A stretch of 32,541 nucleotides of DNA from a virus: positions 1-32,541 of the IMG/VR virus record IMGVR_UViG_3300031672_000641, one strand, 5' to 3'. Positions 1 through 8,026 of this stretch are shown here, piece after piece (the stretch's first letter is position 1; every line of letters begins with the position of its first letter). The position numbers and the translations under genes are program-made. The notes below the pieces were generated by a model. It saw nothing but the letters and a program-made list of their open reading frames with translations, had not been told where the DNA came from and did not search any database.

Positions 1-2805
1 ATGTCAACCAATCCCTTTTCCTACCGAGAAGACCCGCCCGACAACCGGCCGATCCCCGAACAGGGCGAGCCCGTTCTGCCGCGCGGCGACGTGACCGCGG
101 CCGAAGGCCCCGACGCCCGCGCGCAAGCCGAAACCGGCGAGCCCCATCCCTACGGGCCCAACAACGAGCAACTGCCCGACGATCTTCGCGGCACGCTGCA
201 GGAACTGGTCCGGCAGATCGCGCAGGAATCCGACATCGCGCGGCGGCAGGAGATCCGGCGCGTGAAGCAGGCGCACTACTTCTGGCGCGGGTTGCACTAT
301 TTGTGGTGGAACGAGCGCGACCAGAACTGGCATCTGCCCTTCGAGCAGAAATTCACCGAACAAACTTCGATCGAGGACATGCCGCGCTACGAATTCGTCA
401 CCAACATTTATCAGGCGTTCGGGCAGTCGATCGTTTCGGTGCTGAGCCAATCGACACCGCACGTGCGCTTCCTGCCGAAATCGCCTTCGAGCGAGCTGGA
501 TCTGGCGACGTCCAAGGCGGCGACCGACATCGCCGATCTGGTCGAGCGCAACAACAATATGGAGCAGCGCCTGGCCGAAGAGGCTTTTCATCTGTGGGTG
601 GGCGGCAAGGTGGGCGCGTATGTGCGCTACGTGGTCGATGGCCAGGCCTTCGGCTGGCACCCGGAGCCGAAGATCGAGGCGCGCCAGAAACAGATTCGTC
701 CGGCGCGGCTGGTTTGCCCCGAATGCGGCGCCGAAACCCCGGAGGAATTGGTCAGGCGCGTGGCGCGGCGCGACGGGCTATCTTCAGGGGCTGAAGCCCC
801 TGATTCCACGCGGGCTTTTGTCGGGGCTGAAGCCCCGACCCCCGGAACCAATGAGGAAGCTGGAAAGATTTCCTCGACAGGACCCGAAACCCCATCAGGA
901 TTGCTCCCGCCCTCACTGAAGGGCGGCGCCCCGGCTGAGCCAGGGTTCGCAATGACAATAGATGGCTCACAGGCAGCGATGCCTGTGCCACCCGCTCCTC
1001 AGGGGCTAAAGCCCCGCAGAACCGGGGCGGCTGGCGGCACGGCTGAAGCCGTGCCCTCCGACCTGCTGTTTTGTCCCGAGTGCGGGGCGCTCCTCGAAAC
1101 GCAGCAATGGCTCCCGCCCGAAATGATCACCGTCCCCGAAGTGACCGGGACGCTCAACGTGCCCAACGGCCAGGAAGTCGTGACGATGGTGGGCGCGCTC
1201 GAACTGAAAACGCCGCCCTGGGCCAGCGAGCAGCGCGAGTATCCCTACCTGCAATGGAACATGGAAACGCATCTGGCGCGCCTGCGCGCCGCCTATCCGC
1301 ACGCGGCCGATAAGATCGGTCCGCCCGTCGTGCCCGACGGCTCGCAGCAGTACGAGCGCCTGGCGCGGCTCTCGCAATCGCAAGGCGGTCCGTTCACGCA
1401 GGGCGGCGACATCAACCAGAACTTGATTACCTACCAGCGCACCTGGATGCGGCCCTGGGCCTTCTACCTGGTTGCCGACAAGCAGAAACGCGAGCGCCTG
1501 ATCGAGCTCTTCCCCGAGGGCTGCTACGTCGCCTTCGCCGGCGACGCCTACCTCGAAAGCCGCAACGAATCGATGGACGACCACTGGCGCGTGATGCACG
1601 CACTGCCCGGTGACGGATCATCGACCGGCCGCCCGGCACTGGGCGATTCGCTGATTTCCGTCCAGGAACGCTTCAACACGCTGACCAATCTCCAGATGGA
1701 GACCTACGACTTCGGCGTGCCGCCGATCTACGTCGATCCGGAAGCGATCGACGTCGAAGCGACGCAATACCAGACCGCCGAACCCGGCGCCGTCTATCCC
1801 GCAAGACCCCGGCCCGGCATGCCACTGGGCGCCAGCTTCTTCACTCCCCCGCCCGCGCAGGTGCCTCCCGATCTGGTCGAGCACGCGCAGGAGCTGATGG
1901 GCCCGATCGCGCAGTTCCTCACCGGCGCGTTTCCGGCGCTCTTCGGCGGCTCGATGGAAGGGCAGAAAACGGCTTCGGGCTACGCGATGGCGCGCGATCA
2001 GGCGATGGGCCGCCTCGGCCTGGTGTGGCGGCGCATGCGGCAGTTTCAGGCCGATATGATGATGCTGGCGGTCGATTGCTTCCGCAAAAACCGCAGCACC
2101 GATGTGGAAATTCCCCTGATGGGCGCGGCGGCCGATTTCGAATCGAAATGGATTCGCCTGGCCGATTTGAAGGGCAACATCCTTTCGCGGCCCGAATCCG
2201 ACGATCAGTTCCCGACGCTCTGGAATCAGAAGCGCGGCGTGCTCTTGCAACTGATGAGCATGAAGGATCCGTCGATCGAGCAGACGCTCGCCATGCCGGA
2301 AAACCTGGCGCTGGTGAAGCAGCTTCTGGGGCTGCCCAATCTGCAGATTCCGGGCGAGGCGGCGCGGGCGAAGCAAATGCGCGAGATCGTCCTCCTGCTC
2401 GAATCGCAGCCCGTGGCGCAGATCGATCCCGCGACCGGGCAGACGATTTTCCTGCCGAGCCTGGTTCCCGACAAATTCGCCGACAACCACCAGGTGGAAC
2501 TGGAAACGGCGAAGCACTGGCTCACCTCCGACGCCGGGCAACTGGCCAAGGTGAACAATCCGGAAGGATGGGCGAACGTGCGCGCGCACGCCATGCTGCA
2601 CGAAGAGTTCATGAAAGAGCAGATGGCCGAGCAAAACGCGGCCGGCGCCGCGGCCAAGGCCGGCCCGGTTGCCAAGGCTCAGCCCGAAGAACCGCGGCCA
2701 TCGGAGTCGATCAACTTCAAGGATTTGCCGCCCGAAGGGCAGGCGCAGATGGCGGCGCAGGCGGGGATTCATTTGCCGCCGCAGGGCGGCGGGAAGTCGG
2801 ATTAG
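1..2805 (+). CDS. Phage portal protein (putative), zinc ribbon split by repeats
   Basis: A 934-aa protein resembling large portal proteins of short-tailed phages. Portals form the dodecameric ring at the capsid vertex through which DNA is packaged and ejected. Residues about 80-220 are helical and portal-like (YFWRGLHYLWWNERDQNW, then VTNIYQAFGQSIVSVLSQS). Residues about 500-760 resemble the portal stem and clip region. CPEC motifs at Cys239/Cys242 and Cys358/Cys361 would make one four-Cys zinc ribbon, but they are separated by about 115 residues, of which residues 261-352 are translated hairpin repeats. The C-terminus (870-934) is Ala/Gln/Pro-rich. The neighbours (scaffold-like, capsid) support the call. 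The window opens on the ATG, so no ribosome-binding site can be judged. The length exceeds typical P22-like portals (about 725 aa), partly because of the inserted repeats. Family assignment is by pattern only. Confidence 0.75.
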   Translation: MSTNPFSYREDPPDNRPIPEQGEPVLPRGDVTAAEGPDARAQAETGEPHPYGPNNEQLPDDLRGTLQELVRQIAQESDIARRQEIRRVKQAHYFWRGLHYLWWNERDQNWHLPFEQKFTEQTSIEDMPRYEFVTNIYQAFGQSIVSVLSQSTPHVRFLPKSPSSELDLATSKAATDIADLVERNNNMEQRLAEEAFHLWVGGKVGAYVRYVVDGQAFGWHPEPKIEARQKQIRPARLVCPECGAETPEELVRRVARRDGLSSGAEAPDSTRAFVGAEAPTPGTNEEAGKISSTGPETPSGLLPPSLKGGAPAEPGFAMTIDGSQAAMPVPPAPQGLKPRRTGAAGGTAEAVPSDLLFCPECGALLETQQWLPPEMITVPEVTGTLNVPNGQEVVTMVGALELKTPPWASEQREYPYLQWNMETHLARLRAAYPHAADKIGPPVVPDGSQQYERLARLSQSQGGPFTQGGDINQNLITYQRTWMRPWAFYLVADKQKRERLIELFPEGCYVAFAGDAYLESRNESMDDHWRVMHALPGDGSSTGRPALGDSLISVQERFNTLTNLQMETYDFGVPPIYVDPEAIDVEATQYQTAEPGAVYPARPRPGMPLGASFFTPPPAQVPPDLVEHAQELMGPIAQFLTGAFPALFGGSMEGQKTASGYAMARDQAMGRLGLVWRRMRQFQADMMMLAVDCFRKNRSTDVEIPLMGAAADFESKWIRLADLKGNILSRPESDDQFPTLWNQKRGVLLQLMSMKDPSIEQTLAMPENLALVKQLLGLPNLQIPGEAARAKQMREIVLLLESQPVAQIDPATGQTIFLPSLVPDKFADNHQVELETAKHWLTSDAGQLAKVNNPEGWANVRAHAMLHEEFMKEQMAEQNAAGAAAKAGPVAKAQPEEPRPSESINFKDLPPEGQAQMAAQAGIHLPPQGGGKSD
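781..1055. repeat. Stack of hairpin repeats inside the portal gene
   Basis: At least five near-palindromes follow one another in the portal coding sequence. They are TCAGGGGCTGAAGCCCCTGA at 784-803, TCGGGGCTGAAGCCCCGA at 821-838, a CACAGGCAGCGATGCCTGTG hairpin at 968-987, a CAGGGGCTAAAGCCCC hairpin near 1000-1015, and GGCACGGCTGAAGCCGTGCC at 1036-1055. A degenerate hairpin with a CGCAATGAC-like tail lies at 898-957. All are translated without a stop, giving peptides such as SGAEAP, VGAEAPTP and GTAEAVP. The same cores recur in intergenic DNA of this window. Confidence 0.9.
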
Positions 2806-3028
2806 GCGCTATTTCAACGCCGTCGCGGGAGTTTGCTTCAGGGGCTGAAGCCCCCCTCCTGCTGCGGCTTATTGTCGGAGCTGAAGCTCCGACCCCCGAA
2901 ACGCTGAAGCATGATGTGCCGGGCTAAAGCCCGACGCCACATCAACGCTGAAGCTTCGACCACCGAAGCCGGGATGCTCGCGCCACATCGCCCGGTCCTG
3001 GCGGCGCCGCGCCGACGCGCTACGCCGA

Positions 3029-3061
3029 GATTCCTCCCGCCTTCACCGAGGTTTCGGCGGG
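3029..3061 (+). repeat. Family E repeat (CTTCACCGAGGTTTCGG core), copy 1
   Basis: An intergenic copy of a 33-bp element beginning GATTCCTCCCGCC and ending TTTCGGCGGG. Two further copies lie inside genes: 9728-9760 on the plus strand and 28539-28570 on the minus strand. The element is a hairpin: the CCCGCC arm pairs with the GGCGGG arm. Confidence 0.8.
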
Positions 3062-3246
3062 CAAGCCCTGCCTCGGAGCGCCGGGGCGGTCGCAATGACA
3101 GCGCCTCAACGCCGGGCCGGGAACCTCGCAATGGCCACATTCAACGAAATTTGAGATTGGAAATTTGAGACCGGATAAACCAGGGCTCGAATTTCCGGTT
3201 CCACAGGTTTTCTTCCGGCGAATCGCCGACGAGGGGTCCGTGGCCT

Positions 3247-3298
3247 CGGTCCGATTCTGACAATCGGACCGCCCCGTATCCGTGCAGGCATCGGGGCG
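3247..3298 (-). repeat. Family D double-hairpin repeat, copy 1
   Basis: A 52-bp element of two adjacent hairpins. One has arms CGGTCCGATT and AATCGGACCG. The other is bounded by GCCCCG and CGGGGC. Relative to the other two copies (18896-18947 and 25923-25974) it lies in inverted orientation. This is the only intergenic copy. Confidence 0.85.
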
Positions 3299-3348
3299 CT
3301 AAAAAGCGGCAGGTGAAACGCCGAGTGGAGGCGGTCTTCTAATTCCGA

Positions 3349-3404
3349 TGTAGCGCCGCCCTTCAGGGCGGCACGATGTGCCGGGCTCAAACCCGGCGCT
3401 ACAT
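3349..3404. repeat. Paired TGTAGCGCC hairpins (family B)
   Basis: A GCCGCCC-stem element (3349-3373) is followed by an inverted CCGGG-stem element (3377-3404), with TGTAGCGC-type ends facing outward. The second element ends 31 bp before the scaffold-like start codon. An in-frame ATG inside it (3376) is unlikely to be the true start, because a ribosome-binding site precedes the ATG at 3436. Confidence 0.85.
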
Positions 3405-3435
3405 CCGGAGCGGAACACCACCAAGGGAGCAACTG

Positions 3436-4671
3436 ATGGCAACGGCATCGATTGCGCCGAGTGCGGGCGCGGAAACATCCACGGGGACAACAGCGGCGGC
3501 GTCGCCAACCGCCGGCTCGGCCCCGCTCACCGACGACCAGATCCTCGGAATCGGCAGTCCGGAGACCGGCGCCGGTGAGTTTTCAGGGGCTAAAGCCCCT
3601 GATCCTGCAGACGCAGATGTCGCGGCGGAAGCCGCGACCCCCGAAAGCGCGGACTCCAAAACCACCCGCGCCACCGACAACCAGCCGAACGACCCGACTG
3701 CAAACAAAGCCATCACGCCCGAAATTCGCGAATTCTTCAAGGCTCATCCGGAGGTTCGCGACGCCTGGTACCGCGCGCAGGAATTTTCCAAGCTCTTCCC
3801 GGATTTCAAGACGGCCGAGCTGGTAGCGAGCCAAATCGCGCAGTACGAGAACGCGTCCGAGCTCGCCGACGACCTCAAGGGCGTCGCCGACCTCAAAGCC
3901 ATCGACGGCATGTTCTATTCGGGCGATCCCTCGCAGCACGCCCAGATCGTCGAAAACCTCTTCCGCGACAACCCCGAGGCGTTCGGGATGCTGCTCGATT
4001 CGCTTCCCGAAACGCTCTTGCGGCTGGCCGGCGACGCTACCCGTCCCGACCTCGCCCAGAGGGCCCGCCAGCTCTACGACGCCTGGGCGCCGCAGACCGC
4101 CGACGCGAAACTGGCCCGGCTGCAAATGGCCGAGCGCCAGCTCGAAGAGCGCGCGCGGCAATCGCAAGCCGAACGCGCCGAGCGCTGGGTGGGAGAAGCG
4201 AACGAGCAGGTGGTTCGCGATTTCACCGGCGCCGTCGAGCAGACCGTCGAGCAGCTCGCCGGCAACGCCTATTCGGGCGAAGCCAAGCGCCTGCTGGTCG
4301 GCGAAATCTACCGGCGCGTCGATCAGAGCCTCGAAAACAATTCCGATCTGGTCGGCCACGTGGGCGCGCTCCTGCGCGGCGGCGCGGGCGATCCGAAGGT
4401 GCAGCGGCAAGTCGTTCGGCTCATATCCACACAGGCCAAGCGGATGATTCCGGCCGTCGCCGAAAAAGTGATCGGCGCGTTCGGACAAGCCTCGCTGGCC
4501 ACAACCGGGCAGAGGCAGCGGCGAGATGCGGCGGCCGCCGGCAGGGTCGACGTCACCGGCTCGTCCGGACTCGACGCGCGGGGCGTGAAGGCGACGACGC
4601 CGGCCGAGTTGCGGCAGGCGGGCAAGTACCGCCAACTCTCCGACGACGACATCCTCGACGGAAGGCTATAG
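3436..4671 (+). CDS. Scaffold-like capsid assembly protein (putative)
   Basis: A 411-aa, mostly helical, charged protein lying between portal and capsid genes, the usual place of a scaffolding protein that templates procapsid assembly. The start at 3436 is chosen because AAGGGAG sits 7-13 bp upstream; the longer ORF begins inside a repeat. The N-terminal 90 residues are Ala/Thr/Pro-rich and low in complexity, and contain translated repeats (SGAKAPD from 3583-3602 and AAEAATPE from 3619-3638). The conserved-looking core begins at ITPEIREFFKAHPEVRDAWY. A long helical, Gln/Glu/Arg-rich stretch lies at about residues 230-300. The C-terminus DDDILDGRL is duplicated downstream as DNA. Function is inferred from position and composition; no family motif was recognised. 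Confidence 0.6.
   Translation: MATASIAPSAGAETSTGTTAAASPTAGSAPLTDDQILGIGSPETGAGEFSGAKAPDPADADVAAEAATPESADSKTTRATDNQPNDPTANKAITPEIREFFKAHPEVRDAWYRAQEFSKLFPDFKTAELVASQIAQYENASELADDLKGVADLKAIDGMFYSGDPSQHAQIVENLFRDNPEAFGMLLDSLPETLLRLAGDATRPDLAQRARQLYDAWAPQTADAKLARLQMAERQLEERARQSQAERAERWVGEANEQVVRDFTGAVEQTVEQLAGNAYSGEAKRLLVGEIYRRVDQSLENNSDLVGHVGALLRGGAGDPKVQRQVVRLISTQAKRMIPAVAEKVIGAFGQASLATTGQRQRRDAAAAGRVDVTGSSGLDARGVKATTPAELRQAGKYRQLSDDDILDGRL
3583..3638. repeat. Two hairpin repeats inside the scaffold-like gene
   Basis: TCAGGGGCTAAAGCCCCTGA at 3583-3602 and GTCGCGGCGGAAGCCGCGAC at 3619-3638 followed by CCCCCGAAA. Both are translated in the same register as the repeats in the portal gene (G-A-x-A-P and A-A-E-A-A-T-P). 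Confidence 0.88.
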
Positions 4672-4897
4672 GACGTCACGCGTCAGGGCACGGCTTTAGT
4701 CGTGCCGTCCGCGCAGGCTGGGATCTCGGGCCTTTAGGCCCTGAGGGCATTCCCCCTCAGCGGCTAAAGCCGCTTGAAATCCGACCGTTTTGGCACGACT
4801 GAAGTCGTGCCCTGACGGGGTTGGCCCGCCGGCCGCAAGGCCGACGACGACATCCTCGACGGCAGGCTATAGGACGTCACGCGCCAGGGCACGGCTT
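4641..4897 (+). repeat. Direct duplication of the 3' end of the scaffold-like gene
   Basis: The 56 bp at 4641-4696 (last codons, TAG stop and start of a downstream hairpin) recur at 4842-4897, 201 bp further on, with only two mismatches seen by eye. Shared segments include GACGACGACATCCTCGACGG and AGGCTATAGGACGTCACGCG. Hairpin repeats occupy the space between. The second copy is not attached to an open gene. Confidence 0.9.
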
Positions 4898-5019
4898 CCG
4901 CCGCGCAGCCGCTACGAAGACTGCTCGCGTAAGTGCCGCCCTGAAGGGCGGCGCTACACGGCCCGCACTGATGCGGGCAAGGGCCGCCACCAAGCGGCGA
5001 GCCAAGGAGAAAAGACGAA
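4672..5019. repeat. Intergenic repeat cluster upstream of the capsid gene
   Basis: About 350 bp without a gene. It holds hairpins with cores GGCACGGCTTTAGTCGTGCC, AGCGGCTAAAGCCGCT, GGCACGACTGAAGTCGTGCC and GCCGGCCGCAAGGCC, the second copy of the 56-bp duplication, and a GCCGCCC-stem element at 4934-4958. Only the last 15-20 bp look like a normal leader: AAGGAG at 5004-5009 serves the capsid start at 5020. Confidence 0.85.
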
Positions 5020-6300
5020 ATGGCACAGATGGCAAACGCACAATCGGTTGCTTTGCAGCTCGAAAAGGTGCGCGACAAACTTCCCCTGCTGTACGAACGC
5101 GACGACATCCTGCTCACCATGATTCAGCAGCGCGGCGACGTCGAGCGCGTATCCAGCCGCAATATGCGGCTGCCGCTCCAGATCCGTCCCGGAGGCAAGG
5201 CCGGCATGGCCAACCTCGACGGCGGCGACCTCGGGCGCGGCTCGGGAACCACCTACGACGTGGCGCAAGTCACGCCGGTGTTCTTCCGCCACGCGGTCGA
5301 GATCACCAAGCTGATCGAGTACGCGACCAACGCGCCCGAGAAAGCGATCGAGAACGCCGCCAAGCGCGAAGTCAAAAACGGCATGGCGCAGTTCCGCTCC
5401 TTCCTCGACAAGGTGCTCCAGACCGCCGGCAACGGCGTGCTGGGCACGGTCAGCTCGATCCAGACCAGCGGCGTCAATCTGGTTGCCGGCGCGGCGGGCC
5501 AGGTGAACCTGGCGAACCCGCCCGGGGCGCAGCTCTTCTACTACAACCAGACGATCCAGTGGTACGACCCGACCCTGGCGACCAATCGCGGCTCGGCCAA
5601 CATTCTGCTGGTCGATCCCTTCAACAAGTTCGTTCAGGTGGATAACCTGCCGGCCGGCTACGCCGATGGCGACCTGCTGCTGCACGACGGCGTCAGCGGC
5701 GCCAGCCCGACCAGCCTGTTCGGCATCCCCTACCACCAGAACAACGCGACCACCGGCACGTGGCTCAACCTGAACCGGGCAACCTACCCGGTCGAGCTGG
5801 CCACGCCCTCCGTCAATGCCGGAAACGCCGCACTGGTTCCGCTGAACGTGCGCCTGGCGATCAACAAGGTGCGCAAGGCGTTGGGCTCGAACCAGCTCGG
5901 CAAGCTGATCGCCTACACATCGCTCGAACAGGAACACGCCTGGGAAGCCCTGGGCGTCGCGATCAGCGAAATCATCAAGGCGGGAGGCGCGTCGCAGGCG
6001 AACGACCTCGATCTGCTCTTCACCGGGCAGAAAACGATGGCCGGCGTCCCGATCAAGACCTCCATCAACGCCTCGGCGGCCCGGATCGACTTCATCGATT
6101 TGGGACACTGGGGCCGGGCCGTCATGCAGGACATCGACTTCTACGAGGTCGGCGGACAGACCGTCTTCCCGATCTACGGGGCGTCGGGCGGTCTGGCGGC
6201 AGCCTACATCTTTTACCTCATCACCGGTTTCCAGCTCTGGATGGATTCGCCGCGGTCGGGCGCCTACATCTACAACCTGGCCATCCCAACCGGGTACTAA
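5020..6300 (+). CDS. Major capsid protein (putative)
   Basis: A 426-aa protein with features of phage major capsid proteins. It has a helical N-terminal arm (VALQLEKVRDKLPLLYERDD), a beta-rich segment with the SRNMRLPLQIRPGG stretch, a long helix (APEKAIENAAKREVKNGM) and a C-terminal half of alternating strands ending TGYQ-like in IPTGY. It follows portal and scaffold-like genes and has a strong ribosome-binding site (AAGGAG, 10 bp before the ATG), as expected of the most abundant virion protein. A second ATG lies at 5029. It contains no inserted repeats, unlike its two upstream neighbours. The fold is probably HK97-like, but this is inferred from position and length. Confidence 0.78.
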   Translation: MAQMANAQSVALQLEKVRDKLPLLYERDDILLTMIQQRGDVERVSSRNMRLPLQIRPGGKAGMANLDGGDLGRGSGTTYDVAQVTPVFFRHAVEITKLIEYATNAPEKAIENAAKREVKNGMAQFRSFLDKVLQTAGNGVLGTVSSIQTSGVNLVAGAAGQVNLANPPGAQLFYYNQTIQWYDPTLATNRGSANILLVDPFNKFVQVDNLPAGYADGDLLLHDGVSGASPTSLFGIPYHQNNATTGTWLNLNRATYPVELATPSVNAGNAALVPLNVRLAINKVRKALGSNQLGKLIAYTSLEQEHAWEALGVAISEIIKAGGASQANDLDLLFTGQKTMAGVPIKTSINASAARIDFIDLGHWGRAVMQDIDFYEVGGQTVFPIYGASGGLAAAYIFYLITGFQLWMDSPRSGAYIYNLAIPTGY

Positions 6301-6311
6301 AGCGTGAACGC

Positions 6312-6389
6312 GTAGGGGCGTCCGCCTTCGGCGGCCGCCCCTACGAACACAATTTCAGCCGTGAGGGCGGGGACCAGCCCCGCCCCTAC
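6312..6389. repeat. Two family C hairpins downstream of the capsid gene
   Basis: A hairpin beginning GTAGGGGCG and ending CGCCCCTAC at 6312-6344, and one with core GGCGGGGACCAGCCCCGCC at 6365-6389, both ending in CCCCTAC. Related copies lie at 10483-10508, 15444-15464 and 23733-23757. Neither is followed by a T-run, so they are not classical terminators. Confidence 0.8.
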
Positions 6390-6414
6390 AAACAGATTCG
6401 CGCGTTGGCCGAGC

Positions 6415-6456
6415 GCGGCAGACGAAACGCGGCAGACGGAACGCCGCAGACGAAAC
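6415..6456 (+). repeat. Three 14-bp tandem repeats just before a start codon
   Basis: Three copies of GCGGCAGACGAAAC (the second with GGAAC, the third starting GCCG) run at 6415-6428, 6429-6442 and 6443-6456, ending one base before the ATG at 6458. No ribosome-binding site is recognisable in or after them. Confidence 0.9.
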
Positions 6457-6457
6457 A

Positions 6458-7048
6458 ATGATCCAGGTCCTCAGAGAAACGAAACAGACGCCGCCCGAGA
6501 TCGAGCGGCGCGTCACGCTGGCCGGCGGACGCAACCGCTTCGGCCAGCCGAATTTCCGCGTCGTTTGGGGATGGTCGCGCCTCGGGTGGATTGGCGGCAA
6601 ATGGGAAGACCACGACTCGGAGGGGCGGCTGATTCGCGAGGCCTTCGAGCTGCGCGAGGAGCCGAAATATTTTCCCCACGAACGCTGGCACGTCGAACGC
6701 TGGCTCGCTCCCGAATCCTACGGCTCGCCCCAGCAGTGGTACCGGCACACGATGGAAACGGCGGGCGGCGAGCAGGTTCCGGCCCTCGGACCGTACCCGA
6801 GCCTGGGCGATTGGGAACATTGCTTCACGATCCAGTCCCCGGCCGGGGAGTTTCTGCCGCTCGCGCCGGAGATCTGCGAACAGGTGGTGCGGCGGGTCGA
6901 ATACTCGCGCGCGCAACCCCGCGCCGCCGGCATGGCCGCGCTGCGCCGCCGCGAGGAGAAACGCGAAAAGGATTACGAGGATTTCGTGGACCGGATTCTG
7001 TGGGACGAGCCGCGATTCCACGCGCAGCCGTACGTGACGGTGGCCTAG
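6458..7048 (+). CDS. Unrecognised phage protein (196 aa)
   Basis: Not recognised. It has a Trp/Arg-rich N-terminal half (FRVVWGWSRLGWIGGKWEDH) and a helical, charged C-terminal third with a likely coiled coil (MAALRRREEKREKDYEDFVD). It lies between the capsid gene and a zinc-ribbon protein and reads in the same direction as the virion genes, so it may be a minor virion or assembly protein. The start is unusual: three 14-bp tandem repeats abut the ATG and no ribosome-binding site is visible. Good codon structure over the full length supports a real gene. Confidence 0.7.
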   Translation: MIQVLRETKQTPPEIERRVTLAGGRNRFGQPNFRVVWGWSRLGWIGGKWEDHDSEGRLIREAFELREEPKYFPHERWHVERWLAPESYGSPQQWYRHTMETAGGEQVPALGPYPSLGDWEHCFTIQSPAGEFLPLAPEICEQVVRRVEYSRAQPRAAGMAALRRREEKREKDYEDFVDRILWDEPRFHAQPYVTVA

Positions 7049-7094
7049 GCGCGCGCAGCGGCGCGCGGGCGGCAACGAACTTTTGGGAGGACAA

Positions 7095-7685
7095 ATGAGC
7101 GAACGAGCGGTGATCTGCAACGCCGGCGAGCAGGAATGGGTTCTGCCGCGCACCTACGGCGTCTATCGCATTCCCGCGCCCGCGCCGGGCGAGGATTGCG
7201 CGACGCTCCCGGTGAGCGACCGCATCGACGTCATCGACATGGGCGACGGGCGCCGGATCGAAGTTCCCATCCACGCGCGGAAAATCGCCGAGGATCTGGT
7301 TTCCGACCTGGGCGATTACGGCGTCTTCCTCGCCGCCGGCGACCAGGCGGCCCCGGAAGAGATCGAAGCGGCCCGCGAGCGCATGACGCAGGTCGCCAAG
7401 CGCCTGGTCTTCGAAGGCGATCAGGAATGGGCGCGCAGCCACAATTACCGCCTGCTCTCCGACCTGCATCGCCGCGCCGTCAAGAAGCTCGGCCTCGAAC
7501 GCGAATGGGCTTACAAGCCGGCGGCGATGGCCGAATGCCCGGTTTGCGGCGAAAAGGTGAAGCCGGCCGTCGCGGTCTGCCGCAGCTGCGGCGCGATTCT
7601 CGACCGCGCCAAGGCGAAACAGTTCGGCATCGTGCCGGGCGGCCAGACCGCGCCGCGCGGGCGCCAGCGCGCGCGCCACGCGTGA
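7095..7685 (+). CDS. Zinc-ribbon protein (196 aa), unrecognised
   Basis: The ATG at 7095 is preceded by GGGAGG, so it is preferred over an upstream TTG at 7083. The N-terminal two thirds are acidic and mixed alpha/beta with no motif I recognise. Near the C-terminus a four-Cys zinc ribbon is clear (CPVCGEK, then CRSCGAIL), followed by a basic Arg-rich tail (RGRQRARHA) that could touch nucleic acid. It is probably an accessory virion or assembly protein, judged from its place between capsid and adaptor-like genes. Confidence 0.7.
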   Translation: MSERAVICNAGEQEWVLPRTYGVYRIPAPAPGEDCATLPVSDRIDVIDMGDGRRIEVPIHARKIAEDLVSDLGDYGVFLAAGDQAAPEEIEAARERMTQVAKRLVFEGDQEWARSHNYRLLSDLHRRAVKKLGLEREWAYKPAAMAECPVCGEKVKPAVAVCRSCGAILDRAKAKQFGIVPGGQTAPRGRQRARHA

Positions 7686-7742
7686 TTGATTCGCGCGGAG
7701 GCGCGCCCCTGCCAACGCCGCGCGGAGGCGCGAATGTCGAAA

Positions 7743-7826
7743 TGTAGCGCCGGGCTTTAGCCCGGCATGGCGCGCCGGCCCGGTATCGCATGCCGGCGCC
7801 GTGCCGCTCTGAAGGGCGGCGCTACA
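7743..7826. repeat. Paired TGTAGCGCC hairpins (family B), outward facing
   Basis: A CCGGG-stem element at 7743-7768 and an inverted GCCGCCC-stem element at 7802-7826, with TGTAGCGCC ends outward and about 33 bp between them. They end 38 bp before the next start codon. Confidence 0.88.
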
Positions 7827-7864
7827 TTCCGAATTATGAATTTTCCCCACAAGGAGGACACACC

Positions 7865-8017
7865 ATGTTCGCATCGATTCTGCTGCTGGCTTTGAGCAAG
7901 GCCTCGGCCGCCGTGGCCGTGGCATTTTTCCTCGGCGTCGCCCTCGGTTACGCGTTCCGCGGCAAGGAGCATTCGGCGATCTCGGCTCTGGGCCAGGACA
8001 TCAAGAAGAAGCTGTAA
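7865..8017 (+). CDS. Small membrane protein (50 aa)
   Basis: A strong ribosome-binding site (AAGGAGG) lies 7-8 bp before the ATG. The protein is one hydrophobic helix (residues about 3-28, ILLLALSKASAAVAVAFFLG) followed by a short basic cytoplasmic tail (GQDIKKKL). It sits just upstream of another membrane protein. Either could belong to a holin-like or virion-membrane function; nothing in the sequence decides this. Confidence 0.7.
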   Translation: MFASILLLALSKASAAVAVAFFLGVALGYAFRGKEHSAISALGQDIKKKL

Positions 8018-8026
8018 AGAGCGCGC

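Larger units (their letters stand above)
2806..3435. repeat. Intergenic repeat mosaic between portal and scaffold-like genes
   Basis: About 630 bp with no convincing gene, almost entirely dispersed repeats. It holds GGGGCTGAAGCCCC hairpins at 2838-2854 and 2875-2892, a CCGGG-type element at 2915-2942, and a TTCACCGAGGTTTCGGCGGG element at 3029-3061. It also holds an AATTTGAGA direct repeat near 3149-3169, the double-hairpin family at 3247-3298, and a pair of TGTAGCGCC elements at 3349-3404. The last pair ends about 30 bp before the next start codon. No promoter was clear. Confidence 0.85.

Noticed and set aside
1618-2772. Minus-strand frame of 384 codons in the portal gene
   Set aside because: Shadow of the portal coding frame: composition rich in His, Arg and Gly, no ribosome-binding site, no recognisable fold.
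2806-3435. Regularly spaced repeats considered as a CRISPR array
   Set aside because: The units belong to different families, are not equal in length, and have no spacers of constant size or cas genes.
4954-6108. Minus-strand frame opposite the capsid gene
   Set aside because: Antisense shadow; the plus-strand capsid gene has a strong ribosome-binding site and protein-like sequence.
6312-6389. Family C hairpins considered as transcription terminators after the capsid gene
   Set aside because: No T-run follows either stem and the same elements occur directly upstream of start codons elsewhere.
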